Below are positions 1 to 6,164 of a DNA stretch of 6,346 bases, piece after piece (within the stretch, counting starts at the first letter, position 1; the number at the start of each line of letters is the position of its first letter). The position numbers and the translations under genes were made by a program. The stretch is from contig JANWKX010000088.1 of NCBI GenBank assembly GCA_025451145.1, forward strand, positions 1 through 6,346. The letters are read 5' to 3'. Under the pieces are notes generated by a model. The model searched no databases, had not been told where the DNA came from, and saw only the letters and a list, made by a program, of their open reading frames with translations. This DNA is from Vampirovibrionales bacterium (GTDB lineage: Bacteria > Cyanobacteriota > Vampirovibrionia > Vampirovibrionales > JAGQHJ01).

Positions 1-5
1 CTAAG

Positions 6-28
6 CCCAATTGCCTATGGCAATTGGG
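6..28. repeat. Perfect 10-bp hairpin, first of a related pair
   Basis: The arms CCCAATTGCC (6-15) and GGCAATTGGG (19-28) are exact reverse complements around a 3-nt loop. Neither strand has a T-run directly after the stem, so this is not a convincing intrinsic terminator. It shares the arm core CCARTTGC with the second hairpin at 49-71. It may be the 3' signal of a gene lying left of the window or one unit of a small palindromic repeat family. Confidence 0.6.
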
Positions 29-48
29 TCCTATATAAAAATTAGAGG

Positions 49-71
49 CTCCAGTTGCAAAGCAACTGGAG
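49..71 (-). terminator. Perfect 10-bp hairpin, possible terminator of the exported-protein gene
   Basis: The arms CTCCAGTTGC (49-58) and GCAACTGGAG (62-71) pair perfectly around a 3-nt loop. The hairpin starts 51 nt beyond the stop codon of the leftward gene at 123-566. On the minus strand the stem is followed by CCTCTAATTTTTATAT, so a T5 run begins about eight bases after the stem, which is late for a classical intrinsic terminator. Position favours a 3'-end role, while the weak T-tract argues against a strong one. Confidence 0.4.
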
Positions 72-122
72 ATATGCGTCTGGGCAGCCAGCTTAAGTGA
101 AACAGATTTTCCTCAACAGAGC

Positions 123-566
123 TTAATAACCCACACCTCTGGGAATCATTTTAATCTGCATGTTGGGTAAGGATTCCATCGGGTAGCCAAAAGGAGAAAC
201 CGTGTAATTAATATGCTGTGCAGGCATCCTGGAACCCACCACCATTGTATTGCCCATTGCGCCATAATAATTGGATTGAGGCATATTACTCAGGGGAACC
301 GGCCCATGAAAACGCGGTAAGGTCGATGCCTCGATTTGCGTATTAAAAATTGATCCTGGCATCTGAACCATCTCCTGAGCCAACAGGTTTGCGCTTCCTT
401 GATATTCTTCACGAATATTATTTTGAAACCCTGTCATTAGTGCGCCTGGGAGCGCCTCTTCAGACATCATAGGGGTCGCCATGCACTCGGAAGCATCCGC
501 ACCTAGATTGCTCAACGGAACGATCAACAGCAATGTCATTACACCTACCATCCAGAAACGCTTCAT
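123..566 (-). CDS. Small exported methionine-rich protein, function unknown
   Basis: This 147-residue protein is not one I recognise. The N-terminus is a clear Sec signal peptide: basic MKR, a hydrophobic stretch at about residues 5-21, and an A23-D24-A25 motif that would be cut before S26. The mature part of about 122 residues has no further membrane segment and no repeat. It is rich in Met (13 residues, roughly one in nine), Pro, Asn and Gln, and has a single Cys at position 28. That Cys does not sit in a lipobox, so a lipoprotein is unlikely. The start is supported by GGAGG eight bases upstream of the ATG. The gene is divergent from the histidine kinase across an AT-rich gap. High Met could mean copper binding or simply a disordered envelope protein; the sequence does not decide between them. 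Confidence 0.75.
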   Translation of the reverse strand: MKRFWMVGVMTLLLIVPLSNLGADASECMATPMMSEEALPGALMTGFQNNIREEYQGSANLLAQEMVQMPGSIFNTQIEASTLPRFHGPVPLSNMPQSNYYGAMGNTMVVGSRMPAQHINYTVSPFGYPMESLPNMQIKMIPRGVGY

Positions 567-574
567 GAAACTGC

Positions 575-579
575 CCTCC
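575..579 (-). promoter_or_regulatory. Ribosome binding site of the exported-protein gene
   Basis: The minus strand reads TGGAGGGCAGTTTC before ATG. A full GGAGG lies eight bases from the start codon at 564-566, which fixes the start of the 147-residue protein. Confidence 0.75.
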
Positions 580-597
580 AGATCAATTTGTGATCAC

Positions 598-627
598 GTT
601 ATCGGCACAGAAGGATTTAAAATTCAA
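598..627 (-). promoter_or_regulatory. Candidate promoter of the exported-protein gene
   Basis: On the minus strand TTGAAT (622-627) stands 18 bases from GATAAC (598-603), a partial sigma-70-like pair (four of six at -10). It would start transcription a short way upstream of the ribosome binding site. An 8-bp palindrome GTGATCAC (590-597) lies just downstream and could be an operator or chance. The AT-rich surroundings make chance matches easy. Confidence 0.25.
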
Positions 628-706
628 TAATGCCAGCATCTTTTATTTCAAAGGTTAAAAAAATATAAAATAAATCTCCCGGCCTGGATGTGCACAGCCA
701 TGCGCG

Positions 707-2857
707 ATGCTCCTCCAGATAAGAGCAAAACCAGGTACGCTTTTACGCTTCGGCAATTTTAAAGAATGCTATGATATTAGTGAAGGCTTCCGCGTTGATT
801 CGATTGCAATAGGTATCGCAAGACAACTCATGGATACAATTTTAAAGCTTGACGAATGGCCCAATCCAGCTGTTCTTATTGGCACAGGCGGTGAACTCAT
901 CCAATGGAACCCCTCTGGTCGCCTTTGTCTTGAAAGCTATTTGCAACATTATCCGTTTTGGCTGGAGGAACGTCGGGGTGAGTCTGCCTTTAAGCAAGTC
1001 ATCTCTGATAATTTACTGCTCAAAGCAACCTTTTTAACGGAACAACAAGCCTATTTCCTGGAATGGTGCCCGGTTTCCGAAACCGATATTCAACTGGCCC
1101 TGATTCAAGCTGTATCAAGGGCCGTTAATGCCTCCCTCATCTTTGAAGAAATCTTTGATGCCCTGGCGGAAGTCCTTCAGCATTATATTTCCTTTCAGTC
1201 CGGCCGAATTGTGATTCTGGACGAAAGCCAGAATAAAATCCGTGTGGTGGTTGTGATACATGACAATGGCGATACCGAAGTCCGAAGTGATCACCATACG
1301 TTCTCTGGATATGACACGGTGTTAGCTGACCTCCTCAGATCCGCCTCACCCATGTGTTTGGGCTCGCCCTTTTCAGATTCCATTTTGACGGATTCAAACA
1401 GTTCAGAAGCCATCATTGTCCCCTTAATGAGCAAAGGCATTTTAATTGGCGCCATTAGCCTCATGGGCCAAGCATTTTCCCCCTTGCATCAAAATCTGCT
1501 GGAGGAAGCCTCTGCCCAACTAGCGGTTGCCGTAGAAAACGCCAGGCTCTATTGGCAAACTCAAAATCAAGCCAGCCAAGCCTTTTTAATCAATCAAATT
1601 ACCAAATCCATTCGACAATCGCTCAACATACAACAAATTTTGGAAACTACGGTCCAGGAACTGGGCAAAGTCTTGGGGCTAAGCCGGTGCATGATCCATT
1701 ATTGGGGAAGCGAGGCAGAATCCTTTGAGCATTTTGAATATGTCTTTCCGGGGATTTTACCCATTGGGTCCACCCATGAATTTGTCCGATTTGAACGCCA
1801 GCTCTTCTTGCGCCGCGAAGAATCAGCGGGTAAGTTCAATCCGTTTATTCTGAACGATTGTCGAACCTATACCCAAGATGGCGGAATGTTTACCCAGGAA
1901 GGCATTAAAAGCTTGGCGGTATTCCCGATTCTCTTTAAAGAAGGTGCCTTTGTGGGGACCATCACCCTGCATCAGTGTGATGCCTATCGCTCCTGGTTGG
2001 GGGAAGAAATTGATCTGCTTAAAGCCATTGCGGAACATGTTGCTGTCGCACTCCATCAAGCCAATCTTTTTGATGAAAAGGAACAGCAGCGTCAGCAACT
2101 TGAAAACACGTTAAATGAACTTAAAACAGCCCAAATGCACCTCATCCAATCTGAAAAAATGGCAGTGCTGGGCCAATTTGTTGCCGGGATTGCGCATGAG
2201 GTCAACACCCCGTTAGGGACCTTAAGGGCCAACGATGATACGGTGAAACGCTGTTTGGAGCAACTGCTGGTTGCCGATGATAAAAGTCAAAAATTCCAAA
2301 AATCGGCCCTGGACCTATTGGAAATTAACCGGCTGGCATCCGATAGAATTCAGGAGATCGTCAAAAACCTCCGTAACTTTGCCCGCCTGGATGAATCGGA
2401 TCTGAAGCTGATCAATCTGCAGGAAGGGCTCGATTCCACTTTACTCCTGATAGAAAGCGCCTGGCGGGGTAAAATTCGCATTGAAAAGAACTATGGCGAA
2501 ATCCCACTAATCCAATGTTTTCCAGGGCTTCTGAATCAGGTCTTTATGAATATCCTGGTCAATGCCGGTCATAGCATTGAGGAAAAAGGGATCATCCGTA
2601 TTGATACGCATCTGATTGACCATGAACAGCAGGTTGAAATTGCGATTACCGACAGTGGAAAAGGCATTGCGCCTGAGCATTTGCCTCGTATCTTTGATCC
2701 GGGATTTACCACTAAAGGGGTGGGTGTTGGGACAGGATTAGGCTTGGCACTGTGCTACAAAATCATGGAAAAGCACCATGGCCGTATTCTGGTCGATAGC
2801 ACCGTGGGTGTTGGCACCACGATGCGTGTGCAATTACCGGTCCGACAACCTATTTAA
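707..2857 (+). CDS. Soluble GAF-GAF sensor histidine kinase
   Basis: A cytoplasmic two-component sensor kinase of 716 residues with no membrane segment. The N-terminal ~50-120 region is weakly PAS-like. GAF domain 1 spans about 140-280 and GAF domain 2 about 305-452, followed by a Gln/Glu-rich coiled coil (about 455-485). The dimerisation/phosphoacceptor region has the H-box GIAHEVNTP with H497 as the predicted phosphorylated His. The ATPase domain (about 600-713) has an N-box with N619, the G1 motif DSGKGIA starting at D649, IFDPGFTTK, and GTGLGLAL from G675. All catalytic motifs look intact. No response regulator is in the window, so it is an orphan here. The start is uncertain: neither ATG 707 nor the next in-frame ATG at 830 (675 residues) has a good ribosome binding site, and a promoter-like TGCTATGAT at 767-775 lies between them. 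An in-frame stop at 671-673 rules out a much longer protein. The ligand of the GAF domains is unknown. Confidence 0.9.
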   Translation: MLLQIRAKPGTLLRFGNFKECYDISEGFRVDSIAIGIARQLMDTILKLDEWPNPAVLIGTGGELIQWNPSGRLCLESYLQHYPFWLEERRGESAFKQVISDNLLLKATFLTEQQAYFLEWCPVSETDIQLALIQAVSRAVNASLIFEEIFDALAEVLQHYISFQSGRIVILDESQNKIRVVVVIHDNGDTEVRSDHHTFSGYDTVLADLLRSASPMCLGSPFSDSILTDSNSSEAIIVPLMSKGILIGAISLMGQAFSPLHQNLLEEASAQLAVAVENARLYWQTQNQASQAFLINQITKSIRQSLNIQQILETTVQELGKVLGLSRCMIHYWGSEAESFEHFEYVFPGILPIGSTHEFVRFERQLFLRREESAGKFNPFILNDCRTYTQDGGMFTQEGIKSLAVFPILFKEGAFVGTITLHQCDAYRSWLGEEIDLLKAIAEHVAVALHQANLFDEKEQQRQQLENTLNELKTAQMHLIQSEKMAVLGQFVAGIAHEVNTPLGTLRANDDTVKRCLEQLLVADDKSQKFQKSALDLLEINRLASDRIQEIVKNLRNFARLDESDLKLINLQEGLDSTLLLIESAWRGKIRIEKNYGEIPLIQCFPGLLNQVFMNILVNAGHSIEEKGIIRIDTHLIDHEQQVEIAITDSGKGIAPEHLPRIFDPGFTTKGVGVGTGLGLALCYKIMEKHHGRILVDSTVGVGTTMRVQLPVRQPI
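767..775 (+). promoter_or_regulatory. Extended -10 promoter-like motif inside the annotated kinase start
   Basis: TGCTATGAT matches the extended -10 consensus TGnTATAAT at all but one base. No good -35 hexamer is visible, which extended -10 promoters can tolerate. Transcription from here would begin near 782 and could only make a kinase starting at ATG 830. It may equally be coding sequence that resembles a promoter. Confidence 0.3.
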
Positions 2858-2886
2858 ACCGGTTCTAACTGAACAAAAGATTATCG

Positions 2887-2912
2887 AAAAAACGAAGAAG
2901 CTATTCGAGAAA
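2887..2912 (-). terminator. Possible intrinsic terminator for the co-polymerase gene, formed by the element's left end
   Basis: On the minus strand the long terminal stem (3087-3103 with 2896-2912) is followed after three bases by a run of six T (complement of A6 at 2887-2892). This is the arrangement of an intrinsic terminator, though the paired arm lies about 175 nt away and the inner hairpins would have to stack within it. The plus strand has no T-run after the right end, so any effect would favour the leftward gene. Confidence 0.3.
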
Positions 2913-3103
2913 TATTCAGGGCGGAGTAGCTGCAAGGAGCCAAGCGTAACGTAGTGAAGCGTTATTAAGAACTTTACGGGCTCCCAGCGAGGCACGTTTG
3001 CCGAGCGGGGCAAAGAGCCGGAGTTTACACAAGAGTAAATGAGGCTTTGAGCACCGCAGCGACAGCGCAGATGCCCGTCATGGAGGTTTCTCGGATAGTT
3101 TCT
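2896..3103. mobile_element. MITE-like structured palindromic element with 17-bp terminal inverted repeats
   Basis: The left end AGAAGCTATTCGAGAAA (2896-2912) matches the reverse complement of the right end (3087-3103) at 15 of 17 positions, and both differences still allow G-U pairs in RNA. Pairing continues inward: 2915-2924 with 3075-3084 (one mismatch), then CTGC 2930-2933 with GCAG 3067-3070. Inside are further stems: GGAGCC 2936-2941 with GGCTCC 2979-2984, enclosing TAACG 2947-2951 with CGTTA 2960-2964; TTTGCC 2997-3002 with GGCAAA 3009-3014; and TTTAC 3024-3028 with GTAAA 3035-3039. It fills almost all of the gap between two convergent genes and carries no convincing gene of its own. 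No target-site duplication is visible. It fits a non-autonomous mobile repeat or a structured RNA; copy number in the genome would decide. Confidence 0.6.
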
Positions 3104-5021
3104 AATCAGGTTGAATCTCAATCAAACTAACAGGCACCTGATATTTGGATTTAAAAATTTGGGGCAGCAGCAAGCTGGCTGGATGGGCCGGAGGAACATA
3201 AAAAACCACCTGAGCCACATAAGGCAAGAGCTGATGATAGGCTTCATGCCATTTGGCCAAGTCGAGAATAATGACCGAGGCAGGCCATCTTTCCCAAATC
3301 CGGGGCATACGTTGAACGACTTGAGACAGTTCAACAATCTTGTCTGAACTGATAGGCGCTTCCAGTGGGAGTATCCTGGCGAGGGATAACGGATCAACAT
3401 AAGGCTTTTTCATATCCGGATTGAGAAAATGCTCAAACAGGCCTTGATGGGATTCCGTAGGTAGCTTCCGGCTCAATAACCGATTGTTTAGATCCATGTC
3501 AATGACCACACTATCCCGGCCAAACTGATTGAGTAGCCCACTGATATGGACCGAGGCATTCAAATGCCCGGTACTGGTTACCGGCATCAGCATGATAATA
3601 TGCTGCCCTTTGGTCTGAATCAGCGCTTCAACCAGGTCTAATAAGGGCTGGCGGGGAATTTTCTGGGTGCGATATTGCTGGTAGAACGGAACGGCACTGA
3701 GCATACAGAAAAGACCCGAAAAGGTCGACAGGAATAACATCCAGGCTTGACCCGGATCGTGAGCGGGCTGAGGCTTTGACGGGATGGGTTGAATCAGCTT
3801 AATGGGCAACTGAAGATGGCTGCGTTGGTAATCAATATCCGACAGCAGTTTTTCTTCACTGATCTTGGTTTTTTGGAGGAGATCTTTTTCAAACAACCAG
3901 CTGTTATAACTTCCCATGGTGCCAGCCACAGAAGCCATCTCTTTCAGCAAATCATCGCGCTGTTGTTCCAGCCTCCCATGGGCCTTCGTGGCAGCTTGCA
4001 GCTTTATTTCACTGGAAATCATCTGGGCAAGCAGATCCCGCCTAAACCGATCTCTCAGAATCGGTTTCTCATGCTGAGACAGTTGGGCAAGGACATGCTG
4101 GCGTTGTTCATCCAGTTGTCGTTTTAAGGCACGTACTTTTGAACTGGAGTCAGGATTATCATCCTCACCGGGGGTATACTTGACGGAAACAATATGAGCA
4201 TCGGTTTCCGCAGCGGCCAATTGATCGGTCAACTTAGCAATCGTGGGATCATCACCCAAAACAGCCCCTTCCACCAATTTTTTTTCATCCTGACTTAAAA
4301 AGGACTGTAAATGATGATATTGGGTTTCTGCCAGAGCAATATCCTCTTCTGTCTGCTTGAGGGCCTGGTTAATGTCACTATAGTTATTCGCAAGCTCTTT
4401 TTCACCCCAATCGGGATCCAGGGCAAAAGGCGTGTCCTTCAATTTGGGTTGGGCTGCCAAAACCTTGTTCAAATCGGCCTGGCCGTGATTCAAACGATCA
4501 ATGGTCTGGCCTAGTCGATGGGCAACAAAGGATCTTTGGGCTTCCAGCCGATCCAATTCAAAATGCCGGATGACATCCTCATAGGTTTGATCCAGACTAT
4601 GGGCCAAGGGAAGCAATTGGCCAGGCTGAGTGGATTCGAGGGTGACATCCAGGAGATCGGAATGTACCAGATGGTTGGTACGAACGGCATGGCTTAATTG
4701 CCTGATGGATAAAGATTTCCCAAGTTTATCTGGCAGCTTGGCCTTAAGCTGCTCCATAAAATGCTCGCTTTCTAAAAGCGCCATCTGGGTTTGGGCAAAA
4801 TTATCCAGAGATTTTTGAGACCAAAACTGGGCTTGCTCTGACTCACCCCTGTTCAGGGTCTCATCGACAGGTAACAGCTGATAGGTGAGCCCAATAGTCC
4901 ATTCGGGTTGATGAAAAACCCAAGTGACCGCACCGCTGACCAACAAGGCCAGAAGCGCTACAAATCCAAAATAGGCATTTCCCTTCAATCGACTTTTTTT
5001 CGGGGGAGGTTGTCGCAACAT
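3102..5021 (-). CDS. Wzz/GumC-like polysaccharide co-polymerase with degenerate BY-kinase-like domain
   Basis: A 639-residue inner-membrane protein of the class that controls chain length and export of surface polysaccharide. After a basic N-terminus (residues 1-15) comes TM1 (about 16-36), a large periplasmic part with a long coiled coil (about 150-400, rich in Gln, Leu, Lys and Glu), a proline-rich stretch (QPIPSKPQP, about 411-419) just before TM2 (about 426-446), and a cytoplasmic domain. This order is typical of Wzz/Wzc/GumC proteins. The cytoplasmic domain resembles a BY-kinase: VVIDMDL (505-511) sits where Walker A' lies and VIILD (583-587) resembles Walker B. The P-loop region, TSTGHLNAS from T482, has no GK[ST] and looks about four residues shorter than a normal one. 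No tyrosine-rich tail is present. It is therefore probably a catalytically dead regulatory or structural domain. The TAG stop lies on the edge of the structured element, so the tail may be altered. The start is the first ATG of this frame and has no well-placed ribosome binding site. Confidence 0.8.
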   Translation of the reverse strand: MLRQPPPKKSRLKGNAYFGFVALLALLVSGAVTWVFHQPEWTIGLTYQLLPVDETLNRGESEQAQFWSQKSLDNFAQTQMALLESEHFMEQLKAKLPDKLGKSLSIRQLSHAVRTNHLVHSDLLDVTLESTQPGQLLPLAHSLDQTYEDVIRHFELDRLEAQRSFVAHRLGQTIDRLNHGQADLNKVLAAQPKLKDTPFALDPDWGEKELANNYSDINQALKQTEEDIALAETQYHHLQSFLSQDEKKLVEGAVLGDDPTIAKLTDQLAAAETDAHIVSVKYTPGEDDNPDSSSKVRALKRQLDEQRQHVLAQLSQHEKPILRDRFRRDLLAQMISSEIKLQAATKAHGRLEQQRDDLLKEMASVAGTMGSYNSWLFEKDLLQKTKISEEKLLSDIDYQRSHLQLPIKLIQPIPSKPQPAHDPGQAWMLFLSTFSGLFCMLSAVPFYQQYRTQKIPRQPLLDLVEALIQTKGQHIIMLMPVTSTGHLNASVHISGLLNQFGRDSVVIDMDLNNRLLSRKLPTESHQGLFEHFLNPDMKKPYVDPLSLARILPLEAPISSDKIVELSQVVQRMPRIWERWPASVIILDLAKWHEAYHQLLPYVAQVVFYVPPAHPASLLLPQIFKSKYQVPVSLIEIQPD

Positions 5022-5040
5022 AGCCTAGGCATAAACTCCC

Positions 5041-5070
5041 GTCATATCTCACGCTTATCACTCTAAGCAA
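5041..5070 (-). promoter_or_regulatory. Weak candidate promoter of the co-polymerase gene
   Basis: On the minus strand TTGCTT (5065-5070) lies 18 bases from TATGAC (5041-5046), partial matches to -35 and -10. Transcription would begin near 5034, leaving a very short leader before ATG 5021. A more distant start is possible. The match is poor enough to be chance. Confidence 0.2.
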
Positions 5071-5084
5071 TTTCTGGCAAACCC

Positions 5085-5106
5085 AGATCCCTTGTTTAAA
5101 GGATCT
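5085..5106. repeat. Imperfect 22-nt inverted repeat in divergent intergenic region
   Basis: AGATCC (5085-5090) and GGATCT (5101-5106) are exact inverted repeats. After one C/A mismatch the inner TT/AA also pair, leaving a 4-nt loop. It lies between two divergent genes, upstream of both, where a shared operator would sit. No T-run follows on either side, so a terminator is unlikely. Confidence 0.35.
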
Positions 5107-5188
5107 TCACAAAGGACAGAAAGCAACCCCCAGGATTTCTCTACACCCATTGAAGTTCAAAATGCCGCAATTTTATGAAGGGCCGTGT

Positions 5189-5216
5189 TTTATCATTCAT
5201 GAAGTTCTGGTACGAT
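5189..5216 (+). promoter_or_regulatory. Candidate promoter of the unknown 306-residue gene
   Basis: TGGTACGAT (5208-5216) is an extended -10 motif, preceded at 16 bases by a weak -35-like TTTATC (5189-5194). Transcription would begin near 5223, leaving a leader of about 20 nt that holds the ribosome binding site for ATG 5244. This excludes the longer reading frame start at 5175. Confidence 0.45.
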
Positions 5217-5233
5217 AGCTTTAGATCAAGTTT

Positions 5234-5239
5234 AGAGGG
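5234..5239 (+). promoter_or_regulatory. Ribosome binding site deciding the start at 5244
   Basis: AGAGGG ends four bases before ATG 5244, while no comparable site precedes the in-frame ATGs at 5175 or 5199. This favours the 306-residue form. Confidence 0.6.
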
Positions 5240-5243
5240 TCGG

Positions 5244-6164
5244 ATGTCAGTGAACCGGATTAGCGCTTTTCCGCAGCTTTTTCCACGTCAACCCGTTTTT
5301 TCAGGCCTTACACAAATTCATCCATGTCTTCATCCTTACCGTCACGTCCTTCAGCGATTCGTTGAACATGGACGGCCGCTCACCCTTCCTCGACAGGAGC
5401 AGATACCCAGCTTTATTCGCAATGATTTTAGTGCAGCTTGCACCCATTTAACCCCCAGAGACCTTCAAAAATTACACCAACAGGGTGCTTTTGGCGTTGC
5501 CGAAGAGATGTCTGATATTGTGTATTATCTGATCACCAAATCCGCCCTTGAGGCCCAAGTATTCACCAAGGATCGATTCGAAGCCTTCTCTCAATCAGAC
5601 CCTATTAAGCATCTCCAACGCCGATTTACCCCTAAAGCTTATGAACGGATGATTCAACAAGCCCAATCTGAAATCTCAACACAAGATATTCAAGCCATTC
5701 GCCGTTATTTTCCATTACCCTTTGGGAGTCGGCCTGAGGATTTAATGAAACGATTTTTGGCCATGGTCATGGTCGATTATGTGGTTCAATGCCATGCAAA
5801 ACGAAGCAATTCAGATTTATCGGACCCCAAAGCCATCAATAACAAAATCAGGGAAGAAGTTGAGGAGTATGCCGAAAGAGTCCCGTCCTTGGCGTTCGAA
5901 CAAGAGAGGATAGCAAACAATCTCTGTACTTCTCCCAATAGCTCTCACCGATGGCTCCCTCATCTGGTTCGACTAGGACAACGGACATTAAACACCCCTG
6001 ATTTCACGCTGGAAAACCTGATGCAGTTTCAACTTTTCAAAAGCAGCGGCCGGACGGAATATTTGTTTTGCCATCCCCATACACCCTATGTTGAGGCGAA
6101 ACCCCATTGCAAAGCCTGGGAAAAAATCTTTGAGGCAGACTTATTCTTAAAGCCGTTACTTTAA
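5244..6164 (+). CDS. Hypothetical cytoplasmic protein with C-terminal Cys/His cluster
   Basis: I do not recognise this 306-residue protein. The same frame is open from ATG 5175 (329 residues), but the ribosome binding site and an extended -10 motif inside the longer form favour 5244. No signal peptide or membrane segment is visible. The N-terminal ~45 residues look flexible, with several Pro and Phe and the motif PVFSGL (about residues 17-22). The middle appears largely helical, with charged stretches such as IREEVEEYAERV. Near the C-terminus FCHPHTPYVEAKPHC brings C276, H277, H279, H288 and C289 together, which could bind a metal, but I know no family with this exact pattern. It is divergent from the co-polymerase and convergent with obg, with the two stop codons overlapping, so it appears to be transcribed alone. 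Base composition and codon use do not look foreign by eye. Confidence 0.75.
   Translation: MSVNRISAFPQLFPRQPVFSGLTQIHPCLHPYRHVLQRFVEHGRPLTLPRQEQIPSFIRNDFSAACTHLTPRDLQKLHQQGAFGVAEEMSDIVYYLITKSALEAQVFTKDRFEAFSQSDPIKHLQRRFTPKAYERMIQQAQSEISTQDIQAIRRYFPLPFGSRPEDLMKRFLAMVMVDYVVQCHAKRSNSDLSDPKAINNKIREEVEEYAERVPSLAFEQERIANNLCTSPNSSHRWLPHLVRLGQRTLNTPDFTLENLMQFQLFKSSGRTEYLFCHPHTPYVEAKPHCKAWEKIFEADLFLKPLL

Noticed and set aside
480..566. Lipoprotein signal in the small exported protein
   Set aside because: The only Cys (residue 28) is preceded by DASE, not a lipobox, and a clear AxA signal peptidase I site lies just before it.
590..597. GTGATCAC as a CRP-type binding site
   Set aside because: A CRP site needs TGTGA and TCACA separated by six bases; here the halves are fused with no spacer, so only a short palindrome remains.
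1670..1990. GAF2 as a chromophore-binding (phytochrome-like) domain
   Set aside because: The region has Cys residues, but I do not see a Cys-His pair in the position expected for bilin attachment.
1823..2114. Open frames of 78-91 codons on both strands inside the histidine kinase
   Set aside because: They lie wholly within the strongly supported GAF2 to coiled-coil coding region and show no domain of their own.
2834..3121. 95-residue leftward open frame across the structured element
   Set aside because: It reads through the inverted repeats and internal hairpins and overlaps the ends of both flanking genes. It has no recognisable domain. It is best explained as an open frame within a repeat.
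3111..4514. Several rightward open frames antisense to the co-polymerase
   Set aside because: They overlap a long, domain-supported gene on the other strand, lack convincing ribosome binding sites and encode no recognisable protein.
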